A stretch of 23,791 nucleotides of DNA from Methanocorpusculum sp. Its GTDB lineage: Archaea; Halobacteriota; Methanomicrobia; Methanomicrobiales; Methanocorpusculaceae. Position numbers and translations under genes: made by a program. Under the pieces are notes generated by a model, which was not told where the DNA came from, made no database searches, and saw only the letters and a program-made list of their open reading frames with translations. Position 1 is the stretch's first letter; every line of letters starts with the position of its first letter. Below are positions 1 through 7,022 of this stretch, piece after piece. The stretch covers positions 1 through 23,791 of the forward strand of contig DALTWG010000026.1 of the NCBI GenBank assembly GCA_029987245.1, written 5' to 3'.

Positions 1-2
1 AA

Positions 3-150
3 GTTAGGTGCATTTTTGGCGTGTCTCTTAACTCGTCATTCCAACACGGAATCGCCAGCCAAAGGCTTGCTCAACCCCTTGGTCGCTTCGCTCCCGTGGT
101 GATGTCTGTGTAGGCATTGTGATTTAAGCGACACAGCCAAAAATCCAACT
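3..150. repeat. imperfect inverted repeat near left edge
   Basis: TTTTTGGCGTGTCTCTTAA at 13-31 pairs with TTAAGCGACACAGCCAAAAA at 124-143, with one gap and one mismatch. Pairing continues outward less perfectly (AGTTAGG near position 3 against TCCAACT ending at 150). The roughly 90 nt between the arms has no convincing coding frame. It could be part of a mobile element whose end lies at 196-202, or a structured repeat. Identity is unknown. Confidence 0.5.
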
Positions 151-180
151 GTCAAATTTGGGATACAACCATTTAGTTGA

Positions 181-202
181 GGGCTGAATAGTTACAAAAA
201 AA
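181..202. mobile_element. transposon-like terminal repeat
   Basis: GGGCTGAATAGTTACA followed by seven A is identical over 22 nt to 20427-20448, where the same sequence forms one end of a long palindrome. Two exact copies 20 kb apart in one orientation, one of them with an inverted partner, fit the terminal inverted repeat of an insertion sequence or a MITE. If so, the body of this copy extends left towards or past the window start. No transposase is visible, so no family is assigned. Confidence 0.5.
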
Positions 203-208
203 GTATGT

Positions 209-343
209 TTATTTTCTCCTGAACACCAGGAGTGCGCCGGCGATTGCGCCGGCGAGTCAGCCTGCCGGCGGCGCCGGGCTCAACTCCCATGTGCAACCCC
301 CCGCAGGAGTCTGCGGCCCCGGGGAGACAGCAGAAAAGCCGCA
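209..343 (-). pseudogene. decayed C-terminal anchor of a surface protein
   Basis: On the minus strand the frame ending at the TAA of 209-211 reads LAGAIAGALLVFRRK, preceded by SPAPPAG and a TGA at 257-259. This has the layout of the C-terminal anchor of archaeal surface proteins: Pro/Ala-rich spacer, short hydrophobic helix, basic tail. The intact PEGA protein in this window ends in the same style (GILAGLLAAGVLFSLKRK). The frame is closed upstream by TAA at 344-346, so only about 45 codons remain, broken by one stop. I read it as the tail of a lost surface gene beside a mobile-element end. Chance resemblance in GC-rich DNA is possible. Confidence 0.4.
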
Positions 344-380
344 TTACCTTATACAACCGCTTGTCAAAGAGACTGAAACG

Positions 381-396
381 GCTGCAAAAAAACAGC
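381..396 (-). terminator. U-tract terminator of the thioredoxin pair
   Basis: Downstream of the minus-strand stop at 406 the transcript would read GCTGTTTTTTTGCAGC, a T7 tract inside a short GCTG/CAGC hairpin. U-rich tracts after stop codons are the usual archaeal termination signal. Confidence 0.45.
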
Positions 397-405
397 AACC
401 CGGAT

Positions 406-738
406 TTATAAAACCCGGTCAACATATTCGCAAATCTTCGGCACGGAAACCGCCCCGACCGGAACCAGCTTCCCGTTTACCAGAATAATCGGCAGCGGCG
501 GATGATTTTCCCGAACCAGATCCTTTACAAACTCAGGAATCTCTTTATCCAGCGCAACCAGATTTACCGAAACCCTGTCGCCGTATTTTTCCAAAAGAGC
601 CTTTTTCAGCGCATCAAACGCAAAAGAAAGCTTCTCTTTTGCAAAACACTCCTCAAGCCCGCAGGACCGGTCCTTGTCACACGGAAACGGCCCGCAGGGA
701 CGATACGTGTACCCGATTACATCTACAGTTACCGTCAT
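406..738 (-). CDS. four-cysteine thioredoxin-fold protein
   Basis: A 110-residue protein of probable thioredoxin/glutaredoxin fold. The N-terminal strand is followed by C15, C20, C26 and C31 (spacing C-x4-C-x5-C-x4-C) instead of the usual CxxC. A long helix and a second strand lead to LPIILVNG (82-89), where P83 sits at the cis-proline position next to the active site. The last helix is VPKICEYVDRVL. It starts 9 nt after the stop of the thioredoxin gene upstream, so the two are co-transcribed and probably share redox chemistry. The four cysteines could bind a metal or form disulfides. Its substrate cannot be read from sequence. There is no signal peptide, so it is cytoplasmic. The fold call is fairly sure; the function is not known. 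Confidence 0.75.
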   Translation of the reverse strand: MTVTVDVIGYTYRPCGPFPCDKDRSCGLEECFAKEKLSFAFDALKKALLEKYGDRVSVNLVALDKEIPEFVKDLVRENHPPLPIILVNGKLVPVGAVSVPKICEYVDRVL

Positions 739-747
739 AGCCGCCGT

Positions 748-1017
748 TTAGAAGAAAGCCGAAAGAAGACTCTCCAAAGTAGCACCGTCAGTCAAACCCT
801 CAATTCTGTGTTTTACCACACCGTCAACCTCGATAATTAACGTTGGAACAACCGCAATCGCATACTTTGCCGAAAGCTCCGGATTCTGATCAACATCAAC
901 AACCCGGAAATCAACCTTGTCCGCAAGTTTTTCCTCAAGTTCCTCAACAATCGGCGTCTGCATCCGGCACGGACCGCACCAGGTTGCAAAGAAGTCATAA
1001 AAGACTGGTTTAGACAT
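748..1017 (-). CDS. small thioredoxin
   Basis: An 89-residue minimal thioredoxin of the short archaeal type. After MSKPVFYDFFAT comes the redox motif WCGPC (C14, C17), which reduces protein disulfides. VVPTLIIEVDG near residue 57 supplies the cis-proline loop, and the C-terminal helix ends LESLLSAFF. Bacterial thioredoxins have about 105 residues; this one lacks the first strand and helix, as archaeal small thioredoxins do. The start at 1017 is supported by a TATA-like element at 1041-1050, leaving a leader of only a few nucleotides. It heads a two-gene operon with the four-cysteine protein downstream. An ATG at 1022 opens a different frame and is not used. Confidence 0.9.
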   Translation of the reverse strand: MSKPVFYDFFATWCGPCRMQTPIVEELEEKLADKVDFRVVDVDQNPELSAKYAIAVVPTLIIEVDGVVKHRIEGLTDGATLESLLSAFF

Positions 1018-1040
1018 ACCATATAATGCGGCAGGAAAAG

Positions 1041-1050
1041 TAATATACCT
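1041..1050 (-). promoter_or_regulatory. TATA box of the thioredoxin operon
   Basis: The minus strand reads AGGTATATTA, centred about 28 nt upstream of the ATG at 1017. With the archaeal spacing of about 25 nt from TATA to transcription start, the mRNA would begin almost at the start codon. Confidence 0.5.
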
Positions 1051-1107
1051 TATGATTGAAAAGCGCGTAAAAAAAGCCGGGAAAAATCAGATGATATACT
1101 GAAATAT

Positions 1108-1959
1108 TCAGAGCAGAGCCTTGATTACATCCCGGTCAAACAGCATCCCCGCAAGACGCCCGTCCTTGTCAATGACCGGCAGCTGGTCCACACGGCCGCG
1201 CTTCATCTTCAGCGCGCAGTCCGCAATTTCCGCATTATCCGGCTCTGCAATAACCTTTCTAATCATAAAATCCTTCACCGGACGCGCGGGCAGCTCCACC
1301 TTGGAAATGCCAAACGTTAACGTGTGCGTGTCCCGGATGCTTTCCCAGGTCCACTCATCATCATCCGTGCCCGTAGAGAAATCACTCGTCCGCACATCAT
1401 CCTCAATCTTCGAAGAACGGATTAAATCGCGCTCGGAAATAATGCCTGTAAGTTTATTGTCGGAATTTAAAATCGGCATCGCCTCAACGTGCGCAAGCTC
1501 CATCATCTTCCCGACAACACAAAGAGGCGTCTCCTCCCATGCGGCAAACGTTTTCTTGCCGATGAACCCGTCGCGGATTTCGCGGCTGTCGTTGAGTTTT
1601 GCCACCGCGCCGACAATATCGGAAACACTGATAATACCGGTAAGCTTCTTCCCCTCCACAACCGGAAGTCTCCTGATGTGTTTTTCCTTCATTACCTCCG
1701 CAGCCTCGGCAAGCGTTGCCTTCGGACCGATTACCACCGGATTTTCCGACATTAAAATTGCAACCTGGTTTTCCTCCGGCATGTGAAGAAGGTCTTTTCT
1801 GGTCACAATACCTAAAAGCTCCTTTGTTTTTGCCTTAACCACCGGTACCCCCGAGATACCGGTGCGCTTCAAAATACGCAAGACATCATCACGCGCGGAT
1901 GGAATCTCCACCGTGACGACATCTTTTGTCATATAGTTTTTTACAAGCATTTCTGTCAT
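1108..1959 (-). CDS. four-CBS-domain protein
   Basis: A 283-residue soluble protein made of four CBS domains in two Bateman modules. The units begin at VKNYMTKDVVTV, ILMSENPVVIGP, the IGKKTFAAWEETPLCVV region and VKDFMIRKVIAEP, and each contains the usual G-(I/V/L)-(V/I/L)-x-x-x-D turn (GIVTRKDLL, GIISVSDIV, GIISERDLI, GMLFDRDVI). CBS pairs bind adenosine ligands such as AMP, ATP or SAM and act as regulatory sensors. No enzymatic or transport domain is attached, so it probably regulates a partner in trans. I chose ATG 1959 (MTEMLVKNYM) over the in-frame ATG at 2058, because the extra 33 residues are low-complexity and lie outside the first CBS fold. ATG 1950 is also possible. An acidic insert (STGTDDDEW) separates domains 3 and 4. 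Confidence 0.9.
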   Translation of the reverse strand: MTEMLVKNYMTKDVVTVEIPSARDDVLRILKRTGISGVPVVKAKTKELLGIVTRKDLLHMPEENQVAILMSENPVVIGPKATLAEAAEVMKEKHIRRLPVVEGKKLTGIISVSDIVGAVAKLNDSREIRDGFIGKKTFAAWEETPLCVVGKMMELAHVEAMPILNSDNKLTGIISERDLIRSSKIEDDVRTSDFSTGTDDDEWTWESIRDTHTLTFGISKVELPARPVKDFMIRKVIAEPDNAEIADCALKMKRGRVDQLPVIDKDGRLAGMLFDRDVIKALL

Positions 1960-2114
1960 AATACCATCTGATTCCCGGGACCTGTATTCCCGTATTTCCT
2001 TATGGAAAATGTATGTATGTATTTGGTTTCCAAGGTTAAATAACAGTAGTGTTTGCACACGTTCATCATAACCCGCGGCACCGGCCCGTTTTCTCCCACT
2101 GGATAATGGGTTTC

Positions 2115-2123
2115 TTTTTATAC
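2115..2123 (+). promoter_or_regulatory. TATA box of the PEGA protein gene
   Basis: TTTTTATAC lies 24-32 nt upstream of the ATG at 2147. This is archaeal box A spacing for a transcript starting within a few nucleotides of the start codon. Confidence 0.6.
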
Positions 2124-2146
2124 TATGAAAGAGAATAATTAACTAT

Positions 2147-3460
2147 ATGAAAAAAACAGCAATTGCACTTATTGCAGGAATTGTTCTGCTGAGCCTTTTC
2201 ATTCTGCCGGCGGCGGTTTCAGCCGTTGATTTTGATGAAGATGACGAGACAACCTGGTATGATGAGTCATATGAATCGCACTATGACTCTGATACCGGAA
2301 TCACCACATCTACCCACATCGACAACACCGGCGATGAACAGGTAATAACGACTGAAATTTCCTCGGCAAATGACGACGAGTATGAGTCGGTAACGATTAC
2401 CATGCCGTCAGCAAAATCCGTATCTTCTTCCTCGATTTCGGTTTCCAGCGCCGGTTCCAGCAAATATGATTATTCGTACGATTACACGGAGTACGGCTAC
2501 ATCCATGTAAGTTCCAGCCCGGACAACTGCTCATTATACATTGACGGCCGCTACCAGGGCAAAACCCCGATGACCGTAACCGTTGAAACCGGACGCCACT
2601 CCGTTTCCCTTGCCAAAAGCGGATACAACGAGTATTCCACTTCAGTAACCGTATATGCAGGCAATGAAGTAGACCTGTATCCGGTCTTATCGCAGAAAGT
2701 TTCCAACGGCTATCTCTCTGTTAACTCCAACCCGAGCGGAGCAGACGTCTATATTGACTCAGTCTACCGCGGAACCACACCGCTTACCCTCTATCTTACC
2801 ACCGGAACGTATAACGTACTTATTAAAATGTCCGGCTACAAGCCCTACAGTTCCACGGTTTCCGTAAAAGACGGCAAGACCTCAACACTTTCTGCAACTC
2901 TGCAAAGCGACGTCTCCTACGGGTATGTAACCGTCATCACCACACCCGGCGGTGCGGCAGTCTACGTTGACGGCGCATACTTCGGTACCACGCCCTTAAA
3001 CGGCGCAGGCATTACCCTTGGTCCCTACACCTCGGCAACGACCCACACGGTTATGGTCTCTGCAGACGGTTATCTCAGCCAGAACCAGACATTTTCCGTA
3101 AGCTCAGGACAGACAAAGACACTGACTTTTGCCCTTTCCAAAGACCAGGACGCAAAGGCATCCATCGCTGTATCCTCGTCACCTGCAGGTGCCTACATCT
3201 ACATTGACAACATCTTCTACGGTTTGACACCGGCAACCATCCCGAACCTGGAACACGGCTCCCACATCCTGAAACTTTCCGCAGACGGATACAATGACTG
3301 GCAGGAAACTGTTACCGTGAACGCCGGAGAAAACCTCCAGAAATCTGTTGCAATGAGCCCCGCATCCGCACCGGCGCCGACCAGTACCCCGCTTCCGGTA
3401 CCGGGCATTCTTGCAGGATTACTTGCAGCAGGCGTTCTTTTCTCTCTGAAAAGAAAATAA
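2147..3460 (+). CDS. secreted PEGA-repeat surface protein
   Basis: A 437-residue cell-surface protein. Residues 1-26 are a Sec signal peptide (MKKTA basic start, hydrophobic core, cleavage near AVSA/VD). An acidic Ser/Thr/Tyr-rich segment (27-115) is followed by four PEGA domains at about 118-181, 188-252, 258-330 and 338-403. Each has the pattern of a strand, (S/N)PxGAxVYID, GxTP, an HxVxLxxxGY-type strand and a closing strand. Residues 404-415 are a Pro/Ala/Thr/Ser spacer, and 416-437 form a hydrophobic helix with tail LKRK, an anchor of the kind on archaeal exported proteins. PEGA domains are common on archaeal and bacterial surfaces, probably as adhesion or S-layer-associated modules. Monocistronic, with its own TATA box and a T-tract terminator. 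Ligand unknown. Confidence 0.9.
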   Translation: MKKTAIALIAGIVLLSLFILPAAVSAVDFDEDDETTWYDESYESHYDSDTGITTSTHIDNTGDEQVITTEISSANDDEYESVTITMPSAKSVSSSSISVSSAGSSKYDYSYDYTEYGYIHVSSSPDNCSLYIDGRYQGKTPMTVTVETGRHSVSLAKSGYNEYSTSVTVYAGNEVDLYPVLSQKVSNGYLSVNSNPSGADVYIDSVYRGTTPLTLYLTTGTYNVLIKMSGYKPYSSTVSVKDGKTSTLSATLQSDVSYGYVTVITTPGGAAVYVDGAYFGTTPLNGAGITLGPYTSATTHTVMVSADGYLSQNQTFSVSSGQTKTLTFALSKDQDAKASIAVSSSPAGAYIYIDNIFYGLTPATIPNLEHGSHILKLSADGYNDWQETVTVNAGENLQKSVAMSPASAPAPTSTPLPVPGILAGLLAAGVLFSLKRK

Positions 3461-3464
3461 CCAT

Positions 3465-3471
3465 CTTTTTT
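3465..3471 (+). terminator. T-tract terminator
   Basis: CTTTTTTA begins 5 nt after the PEGA gene stop. The following 3472-3660 contains no gene I can support. Confidence 0.5.
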
Positions 3472-3660
3472 ATCAGATTTACGCACCGTAATTGTTACAT
3501 ACCGTACTTCAAAACCGTATCCCTGCGCCAAGTGTGAAGAATCCTCCGTACTCTCTACGGCCGGGAAAATGACACAGGGACGCCTGATATATTGCATTTT
3601 AAAACAGATAAACCTGCGCAATGCACCCTGCAAATCACCATGTTTTCCCGCGTGCCGGTA

Positions 3661-3670
3661 TCTTTAATAC
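3661..3670 (+). promoter_or_regulatory. TATA box of the zinc-ribbon/SPFH operon
   Basis: TCTTTAATAC is centred about 27 nt upstream of the ATG at 3693, so the first gene would be read from a nearly leaderless mRNA. All five later genes of the operon overlap or lie within 12 nt of the preceding one, so this is probably the only promoter for 3693-8275. Confidence 0.5.
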
Positions 3671-3692
3671 CTCACATAACTAAAAGTTACAT

Positions 3693-4463
3693 ATGTCCAA
3701 CTTCACATGCCCCAAATGCGGCTCCGGACTTGACGTCAAACCCGGAACCCAGATGGTAACCTGCGGCTACTGCGGAACGGTGACATACATCGACAGAAGA
3801 TACGCCCTGTTCTTCTATCTGCTGCCGTTTTCAATCAATGAAAACGCGGCAAAAGGCATCTTCAAACGATGGACCGCAAGCCCGGCAAACGCCAAAGACC
3901 TCGAAGCGGAAGCGAAAATCACGAAATTTTCCAACATCTTCTTCCCGGTCTTTTTGTTCAACCGCAAGGCAGGCGCAAAAGTACAGGCAATCGTCAAACC
4001 CGCGCGGGGAACCACTCTTCCCGGTCTGCAAAACCTTGTCATTCCTCCGGGAGACATCAAAGTCTATGATGCCTCGATATCAACCGGCAGCGCCGAAGTC
4101 TTAAAACCGGATATTGCAATCGACTCATATCTCCCTGACCTCGAAGGCGAATCAATCGACCAGGCACTGGTCTATTTCCCGCTCTATCAGGTGAGCTACA
4201 CCTACAAAGGAACCGAATACAGCCTCTTAATTGACGGCTCATCCGGGACCGTCTACGCAGGCGAAGCCCCGCAGCGCAGTTCTGTCTCCTATGCAGGCGT
4301 TATGGGACTTGCATTTGCCTTCGGCTTTGCAGGCGTAATTCTCTCTTTCCTGACCGGAATTTTCCTCTTCCTGCTGCTCATCGTCGGTGGATTCTTTGCA
4401 GGAAAGATTTTAGGTCACGCGGTTGCAAATAAAAAACCCGTCGTTTCCGGAGGAAACTCATGA
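3693..4463 (+). CDS. zinc-ribbon membrane protein, YdjG-like (first paralogue)
   Basis: A 256-residue protein, first of a six-gene operon. C6-x2-C9 and C24-x2-C27 form an N-terminal zinc ribbon (CPKCG, CGYCG). The middle carries two related core motifs, FFPVFLFN near 88 and VYFPLYQVSYTYKGTEY followed by LLIDGSSGTVYAG. The second resembles the conserved core of bacterial TFIIB-type zinc-ribbon proteins such as Bacillus YdjG. Residues 200-236 hold two membrane helices, followed by a short polar tail. It should sit in the cell membrane with the ribbon in the cytoplasm. It overlaps the next gene by ATGA. Role inferred from context: a scaffold partner of the SPFH protein at the membrane. The YdjG likeness is recalled, not searched. 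Confidence 0.75.
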   Translation: MSNFTCPKCGSGLDVKPGTQMVTCGYCGTVTYIDRRYALFFYLLPFSINENAAKGIFKRWTASPANAKDLEAEAKITKFSNIFFPVFLFNRKAGAKVQAIVKPARGTTLPGLQNLVIPPGDIKVYDASISTGSAEVLKPDIAIDSYLPDLEGESIDQALVYFPLYQVSYTYKGTEYSLLIDGSSGTVYAGEAPQRSSVSYAGVMGLAFAFGFAGVILSFLTGIFLFLLLIVGGFFAGKILGHAVANKKPVVSGGNS

Positions 4464-5506
4464 CATCGGACAACGCAGCCAAAATTCTTCTTACCATGAC
4501 CTGCCCCTCCTGCGGCGGACAGGTGGAATGCGAGGAAGGCGAAGGACTGATACTGTGTAAATACTGCGGCTCCGTCTTCGGTCTTGAAAATGACGCAGGC
4601 ATGTCCAAAGTCATGTACCGGATGAAGACAAACAAGGAAAAAGTCATGGAAACCGTCCGGAAATGGATGAGTTCCGGCCCCAAGGCAAAAGACCTCCCAA
4701 CCGCCTCATCCATCTCTGAAGTGTATCCCATTTACCTTCCCTTCTGGAGACTTGTCGCACGCGGAAAAGCCTGTGTCTGCGGTGTTGAAATCCACAAAGA
4801 CAAAGACGGCAAGGAAACCAGAACTCCGCACGAATCCCTGATTAACCGCGAATACGTCTACTCTGAGATTGCCTGCGACCCGGGAGACCTTGGCATCCGC
4901 TCAATCGACGTCGACGCATCCGCCGAGGCAATCGCCTTCGACGACCAGGACATCGTCACCTTCCAGGCAACCGAATCGCGTACCGACGCATACAAGGAAG
5001 GCGGCGAATTCATCATGGCCCAGGCGCTTGACGACGGCAAACGCAGCATGGACGAGATTTACTTCTCCAAAGCGTTCTTCTTCCCCAAATCCTTCACCCT
5101 TGTCTACTATCCGTTCTGGATTGTCAGATACAAGTACCAGGAAAGAGACTACTTCGTAACCGTCGACGGCATCAGCGCAAATACGGTTTCCGGCCGTGCA
5201 CCCGGAAGCGTCAGCTCCCAGAGCACCTCGGCAGGCGTCGGCGGCACGGTTGCAGGCGCGCTTACCGGTCTTGGAATCGGCGGCGGCCTTTTAGGCGGCG
5301 CAGCGTTGGAAAGCGGTGAACTCGGCATCGGCATCTTTGTCATATGCCTGATTATTGCCATAGTAATCTTCGGCTACTTCTGGAAACGGTTCAGATACGG
5401 AGACGAAGTACTCGAAGGCGTAATGAAAGGCAAAGGACTCACCACGAAAAAAGGCGTTTCCCGCGTTCTTAACACCGGTGCACCGAGGTATGACTACTAC
5501 AATTAA
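4460..5506 (+). CDS. zinc-ribbon membrane protein, YdjG-like (second paralogue)
   Basis: A 348-residue paralogue of the preceding protein. C15/C18 and C33/C36 make the zinc ribbon (CPSCGG, CKYCG). Two core motifs follow: YPIYLPFWRLV near 90, and VYYPFWIVRYKY with YFVTVDGISANTVSGRAPG near 215-245. A Gly-rich stretch (about 255-285) precedes one strong membrane helix at about 287-308 and a 40-residue basic cytoplasmic tail. The start at 4460 is supported by GGAGG six nucleotides upstream and by the ATGA overlap with the previous stop, which indicates translational coupling. A later in-frame ATG just before the first cysteine pair is less likely. It has the same family features as its neighbour plus a longer insert between the two motifs. 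Function is inferred only from the operon. Confidence 0.75.
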   Translation: MTSDNAAKILLTMTCPSCGGQVECEEGEGLILCKYCGSVFGLENDAGMSKVMYRMKTNKEKVMETVRKWMSSGPKAKDLPTASSISEVYPIYLPFWRLVARGKACVCGVEIHKDKDGKETRTPHESLINREYVYSEIACDPGDLGIRSIDVDASAEAIAFDDQDIVTFQATESRTDAYKEGGEFIMAQALDDGKRSMDEIYFSKAFFFPKSFTLVYYPFWIVRYKYQERDYFVTVDGISANTVSGRAPGSVSSQSTSAGVGGTVAGALTGLGIGGGLLGGAALESGELGIGIFVICLIIAIVIFGYFWKRFRYGDEVLEGVMKGKGLTTKKGVSRVLNTGAPRYDYYN

Positions 5507-5518
5507 GGAGGGAAAAAA

Positions 5519-6109
5519 ATGTTATTAAAAGCTTTAAAATGCCCCTACTGCGGAGCGCCCCTGAAATCCAAGGTAAAAGACCACATGCTGCTTTGTCCCT
5601 CCTGCGGTAAAATTTCCCTGTTCAGCAACGGAAATATCGGACCGGTCGACTTCAGCATTATAAAACCCCGTGAGAAAAAACCCGAAGAAACTCTCGTCTA
5701 CGTCCCCTTCTGGATTGTAAACGGCACCTTAAATGTTGCCCGCGAAAAAATCTCCGGCGGAAAAATCCGCCGCGCCATCAAAGACGAACGCCAGATGCGC
5801 GGAACACGCGACTTTTACGTCTGTGCAGCAGACGAAATCCCCGAGTCAGAGTCACGCATATGGAACATGGATTTAACCCTTGACCAGCCGGCATTTGAGA
5901 CAATCGACGCCTTCAAAGACGGAAAACGCCTCCCCATGTCGGTGGAAAAAGAGGTCGCAGGAGACAACGCGGAGTTCCTCTTCATCCGTTATGAAACGGA
6001 AATCCCCGGAACACTGCAGGAACTGGACTATACCTTTAAAGTCAACAGTACAAAAGTGCTTTATATCCCGGCAGTCAAAAAAGATACTAAATATACATTA
6101 GGTGTATAG
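5519..6109 (+). CDS. soluble zinc-ribbon protein (third paralogue)
   Basis: A 196-residue protein with a zinc ribbon from C8/C11 and C26/C29 (CPYCG, CPSCG), then a single clear core motif, LVYVPFWIVNGTLNV, near 60-74. The C-terminal half resembles the region between the two motifs of the second paralogue and closes with a motif-like strand VLYIPAV. Unlike its two neighbours it lacks a membrane helix, so it is probably a soluble or peripheral member of the same complex. A strong Shine-Dalgarno (AAGGAGG) lies 7 nt before the ATG, the best in the operon, which suggests it is made in greater amounts. No function is known to me. Confidence 0.75.
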   Translation: MLLKALKCPYCGAPLKSKVKDHMLLCPSCGKISLFSNGNIGPVDFSIIKPREKKPEETLVYVPFWIVNGTLNVAREKISGGKIRRAIKDERQMRGTRDFYVCAADEIPESESRIWNMDLTLDQPAFETIDAFKDGKRLPMSVEKEVAGDNAEFLFIRYETEIPGTLQELDYTFKVNSTKVLYIPAVKKDTKYTLGV

Positions 6110-6111
6110 AC

Positions 6112-6492
6112 ATGACGAGTACAACGACAACCGAAGACAAACGGATGTACATTATCTGGCTTTCTGTAGTTGGCATGCTGGCCGTTGCCATTCTCTGCGG
6201 CGTCCTTCTTCCAAACGTGTTTACCTCGTTTTGGATGTGCGCAGGAGTGTTTCTTGCCGGCGTCGGCTTAATTGCCGGATTGCTGCTGATGTTTATGGGA
6301 AAAAGATATGTCTCCTTTTTCTCATTTTTCCTGCTTTTAGCAGGCATCGTGCTGATACTCTCAGGTGTATTTGAAAATCTCGGCATTGAACTTAATCCGT
6401 TTGTTATGCCTGCAATTGCCGTTCTCATAATTGTAATCGGCTTAATTGTATGGATTGTACTTGGAAATAAACAGAGGGAAACAAAATGGTAG
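6112..6492 (+). CDS. four-helix membrane protein of the operon
   Basis: A 126-residue hydrophobic protein with predicted membrane helices at about 13-34, 38-60, 65-85 and 98-118, a short polar Thr-rich N-terminus and a basic C-terminal tail (NKQRETKW). It begins 2 nt after the previous stop and overlaps the next gene by 7 nt, so it belongs to the operon. It has no recognised enzyme motif. It may be the integral-membrane anchor of the zinc-ribbon/SPFH assembly. The family is not recognised. Confidence 0.7.
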   Translation: MTSTTTTEDKRMYIIWLSVVGMLAVAILCGVLLPNVFTSFWMCAGVFLAGVGLIAGLLLMFMGKRYVSFFSFFLLLAGIVLILSGVFENLGIELNPFVMPAIAVLIIVIGLIVWIVLGNKQRETKW

Positions 6493-7022
6493 ATTTACGA
6501 CAGGAAGTCGAGGAAGACAGAGGTCTGATTAAAAAAATCCAGCTCTGCATCCCGGGATTCCGCGGTTACAGAAAAAAGGAGGATTTGCGCATTGCAGACT
6601 CCCTCCTTCGCATTCAGATTGCAGACAGTTTAAAAAACAACCTGCTCCAGCCTTTAGAGCAGGCGCGTGAGGCAGCCTCCCGTGAGCTTGAACTTGATTT
6701 AATGAACGACCTTGCAGCCGTCATTTCCAAAGCGAAGCTCTCCGAAGCAAAAATACGCCACGCAGAACAGGGATATTCAGGAATCTCTGCTGATGTGCGT
6801 ATCGGAACCGATGAGTTAAACAAACTCTACGAGTATGACCTTGCATTAATCGACGGCATTAATGCAATGGGCACTCTTGCCTCGGAAACGCTGAAATTTG
6901 CAGAAGGCGGCGACTTTGACACGGTGAAGAAAAACCTCCGTGAGTTAAAGACGGGCTTTACCGGCTTTATGAACATCTTTGCCAAAAGAAACACTGAAAT
7001 GGCAGGAATTAGTGCAGTATAA
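6486..7022 (+). CDS. conserved helical protein of the operon
   Basis: A 178-residue, almost wholly alpha-helical soluble protein. Its most distinctive part is PGFRGYRKKEDLRIADSLLR (23-42), a Gly-Tyr turn followed by a charged helix that I recall in small proteins found near SPFH and zinc-ribbon genes. A long amphipathic helix (about 45-95) has coiled-coil character. GAGGG about 8 nt upstream of the ATG is a usable ribosome site. Its last base is shared with the next gene (TAATG). In Bacillus the comparable gene set includes the coiled-coil protein PspA; this protein could hold a similar place, but I see no direct PspA similarity, so that is speculation. Confidence 0.7.
   Translation: MVDLRQEVEEDRGLIKKIQLCIPGFRGYRKKEDLRIADSLLRIQIADSLKNNLLQPLEQAREAASRELELDLMNDLAAVISKAKLSEAKIRHAEQGYSGISADVRIGTDELNKLYEYDLALIDGINAMGTLASETLKFAEGGDFDTVKKNLRELKTGFTGFMNIFAKRNTEMAGISAV

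Noticed and set aside
1..102. Open frame from the window start ending in TGA, possible transposase C-terminus
   Set aside because: Only 33 codons, no transposase-like residues, and it overlaps one arm and the centre of an inverted repeat; coding cannot be supported.
1121..1786. 221-codon plus-strand frame opposite the CBS protein
   Set aside because: Ser/Ile/Phe-rich mirror of the CBS coding strand with no domain.
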